Shown in pieces: positions 13,184 through 14,006 of a stretch of 14,006 nt of DNA. A program made the position numbers and the translations under genes. The notes below the pieces were generated by a model. That model worked only from the letters and a program-made list of their open reading frames with translations. It had not been told where the DNA came from and searched no databases. The stretch covers positions 1-14,006 of the forward strand of contig NZ_CAMXYE010000035.1 of NCBI RefSeq assembly GCF_947253055.1, given 5' to 3'. Within the stretch, counting starts at the first letter, position 1. Each line of letters begins with the position of its first letter. The DNA is from an uncultured Arcanobacterium sp. (GTDB lineage Bacteria; Actinomycetota; Actinomycetes; Actinomycetales; Actinomycetaceae).

Positions 13184-14006
13184 AACGAATTGATCCGCTG
13201 TCGTCTAGTACAAATAGGGAATCTGCCGGAGTTTTCATATCGGCTCGGTGCGTGATTTCCACAGTGGTAAGAGAAGGAAATTCTCTATCTAGACGGCAGC
13301 GGATTCTCTCTGCTAAATCTGCATTTAGATTGGCGTTGAATTCGTCTAATACTAAAACTGCCGGGTTAGTTAATAAAGCGCGTGCTAAGCATAGCCGCTG
13401 GCGCTGCCCACCCGAAAGAGCAGTTCCTTCAGTGCCGGTAGGGGTATCGAGACCTTGCGGCAAAGAAGAAATATACTCAGCTAGTTCTACTATTTCCAGC
13501 ACTTTCCACAGATCAGCCGCAGAAGCCTGCGCATTTCCTAAGCGTAAATTCTCTGCAATAGTGGAGTTGAGTAGCTGCGCGCGCTGAGGCACGAAAGCCA
13601 CACCGCGGCGAAGAGAATCTAAAGTGTAATCTTGGACAGGCCGCCCGTCTAAGAAAATCTCTCCCGAATCCGGATCGTCATAGCGCAAGAGTAGCTGCAC
13701 CGCCGTAGACTTTCCCGTTCCGGAAGCACCCGTAATAATAGCTTTTTGCCCAGCTTCTGCCCGCATAGAAAGATTCTGTAATACCGGCTCTCCGCCAGAT
13801 TCCAGATAGCTATAGGTGACTTTACGCCACTCCACTGCCACCGGAGCCGTAGGGGAAAACACGGTATTTCCGTCTTTAATTTTGCTATCCGCATGGCAGA
13901 TTTCGTAGAGGCGCTGCGCCGCTGCCAAAGAAAAACTTCCATCGTCTACCGCCGCCGCAATATCGCGCGTCCCCGCAAAAAGTTTCAAGCATCCTCCGAG
14001 CAGCAC
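13182..14006 (-). CDS. ABC transporter, exporter-type ATP-binding portion (5' end beyond window)
   Basis: The open frame runs off the right edge; the GTG there is just as likely an internal valine. The visible 274 residues begin with the end of a membrane domain or linker (to about 50) and then a full nucleotide-binding domain: Walker A GASGTGKST (93-101), Q-loop Gln141 (FVPQR), signature LSGGQRQRL (198-206), Walker B VLVLDE (217-222, Glu222 present) and switch His253 (ITHR). The organisation is that of a fused membrane-plus-ATPase exporter half-transporter. PVQDYTLDSLRRGVAFVPQR resembles CydC/CydD-like proteins, but the substrate cannot be told from this part. The D-loop reads NANLN instead of the usual S-A-L-D. 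The stop is two bases from the pdxS stop. Confidence 0.88.
   Translation of the reverse strand: MLLGGCLKLFAGTRDIAAAVDDGSFSLAAAQRLYEICHADSKIKDGNTVFSPTAPVAVEWRKVTYSYLESGGEPVLQNLSMRAEAGQKAIITGASGTGKSTAVQLLLRYDDPDSGEIFLDGRPVQDYTLDSLRRGVAFVPQRAQLLNSTIAENLRLGNAQASAADLWKVLEIVELAEYISSLPQGLDTPTGTEGTALSGGQRQRLCLARALLTNPAVLVLDEFNANLNADLAERIRCRLDREFPSLTTVEITHRADMKTPADSLFVLDDSGSIR

Overview
The window reads as the end of an assembled contig from a high-GC Gram-positive (Actinomycetota) genome of intermediate base composition. An Actinomycetaceae-type organism is my best guess. The placement rests on DUF6350 (PerM-like) and DUF3017-like membrane proteins, both essentially actinobacterial families, together with a PcrA/UvrD1-type helicase and a divergent MocR regulator/pdxS pair. 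The first 45 bases are not genomic: they match the Illumina Nextera read-1 adapter including the Tn5 mosaic end, so real sequence begins at about 46.

Left part (46-2664): the first 15 genomic bases look like the first five codons of a leftward gene, with a very good Shine-Dalgarno, cut off by the contig end. A divergent spacer with a perfect 20-bp AT-only palindrome separates it from a rightward gene for a tandem, eukaryotic-type 6-phosphofructokinase. Its N-terminal half keeps the catalytic residues and its C-terminal half has lost the metal/nucleotide-binding ones. An AT-rich spacer with weak inverted repeats separates it from the convergent block.

Middle block (2665-12178, all minus strand, transcribed right to left): pdxR-like MocR regulator, pcrA/uvrD-type helicase with a C-terminal Tudor-like RNA-polymerase-binding domain, OatA-like membrane O-acetyltransferase with SGNH domain, DUF6350/PerM-like membrane protein, a small DUF3017-like membrane protein and a CNNM/CorC-type transporter with CBS domains. 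Spacing is tight (4-nt and 14-nt overlaps, gaps of 9 and 47 bases), except about 100 bases between pdxR and pcrA. The last five genes are probably cotranscribed. In many actinobacteria purine/folate genes lie between the DUF6350 and DUF3017 genes; here those two are adjacent.

Right part (12179-14006): pdxS, the synthase subunit of DXP-independent pyridoxal phosphate synthesis, is transcribed divergently from its probable regulator pdxR across a 119-base control region. pdxT does not follow it. Instead a convergent ABC-transporter gene, cut by the window end, terminates two bases from the pdxS stop codon.

The window is mostly core metabolism and envelope functions. I see no defence system, CRISPR array, RNA gene, insertion sequence or integrase. 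The less usual signals are the adapter remnant, the fused phosphofructokinase, short in-frame tandem repeats in disordered parts of four consecutive proteins, a perfect 23-bp tandem duplication across the pdxR stop codon, and the solitary pdxS.
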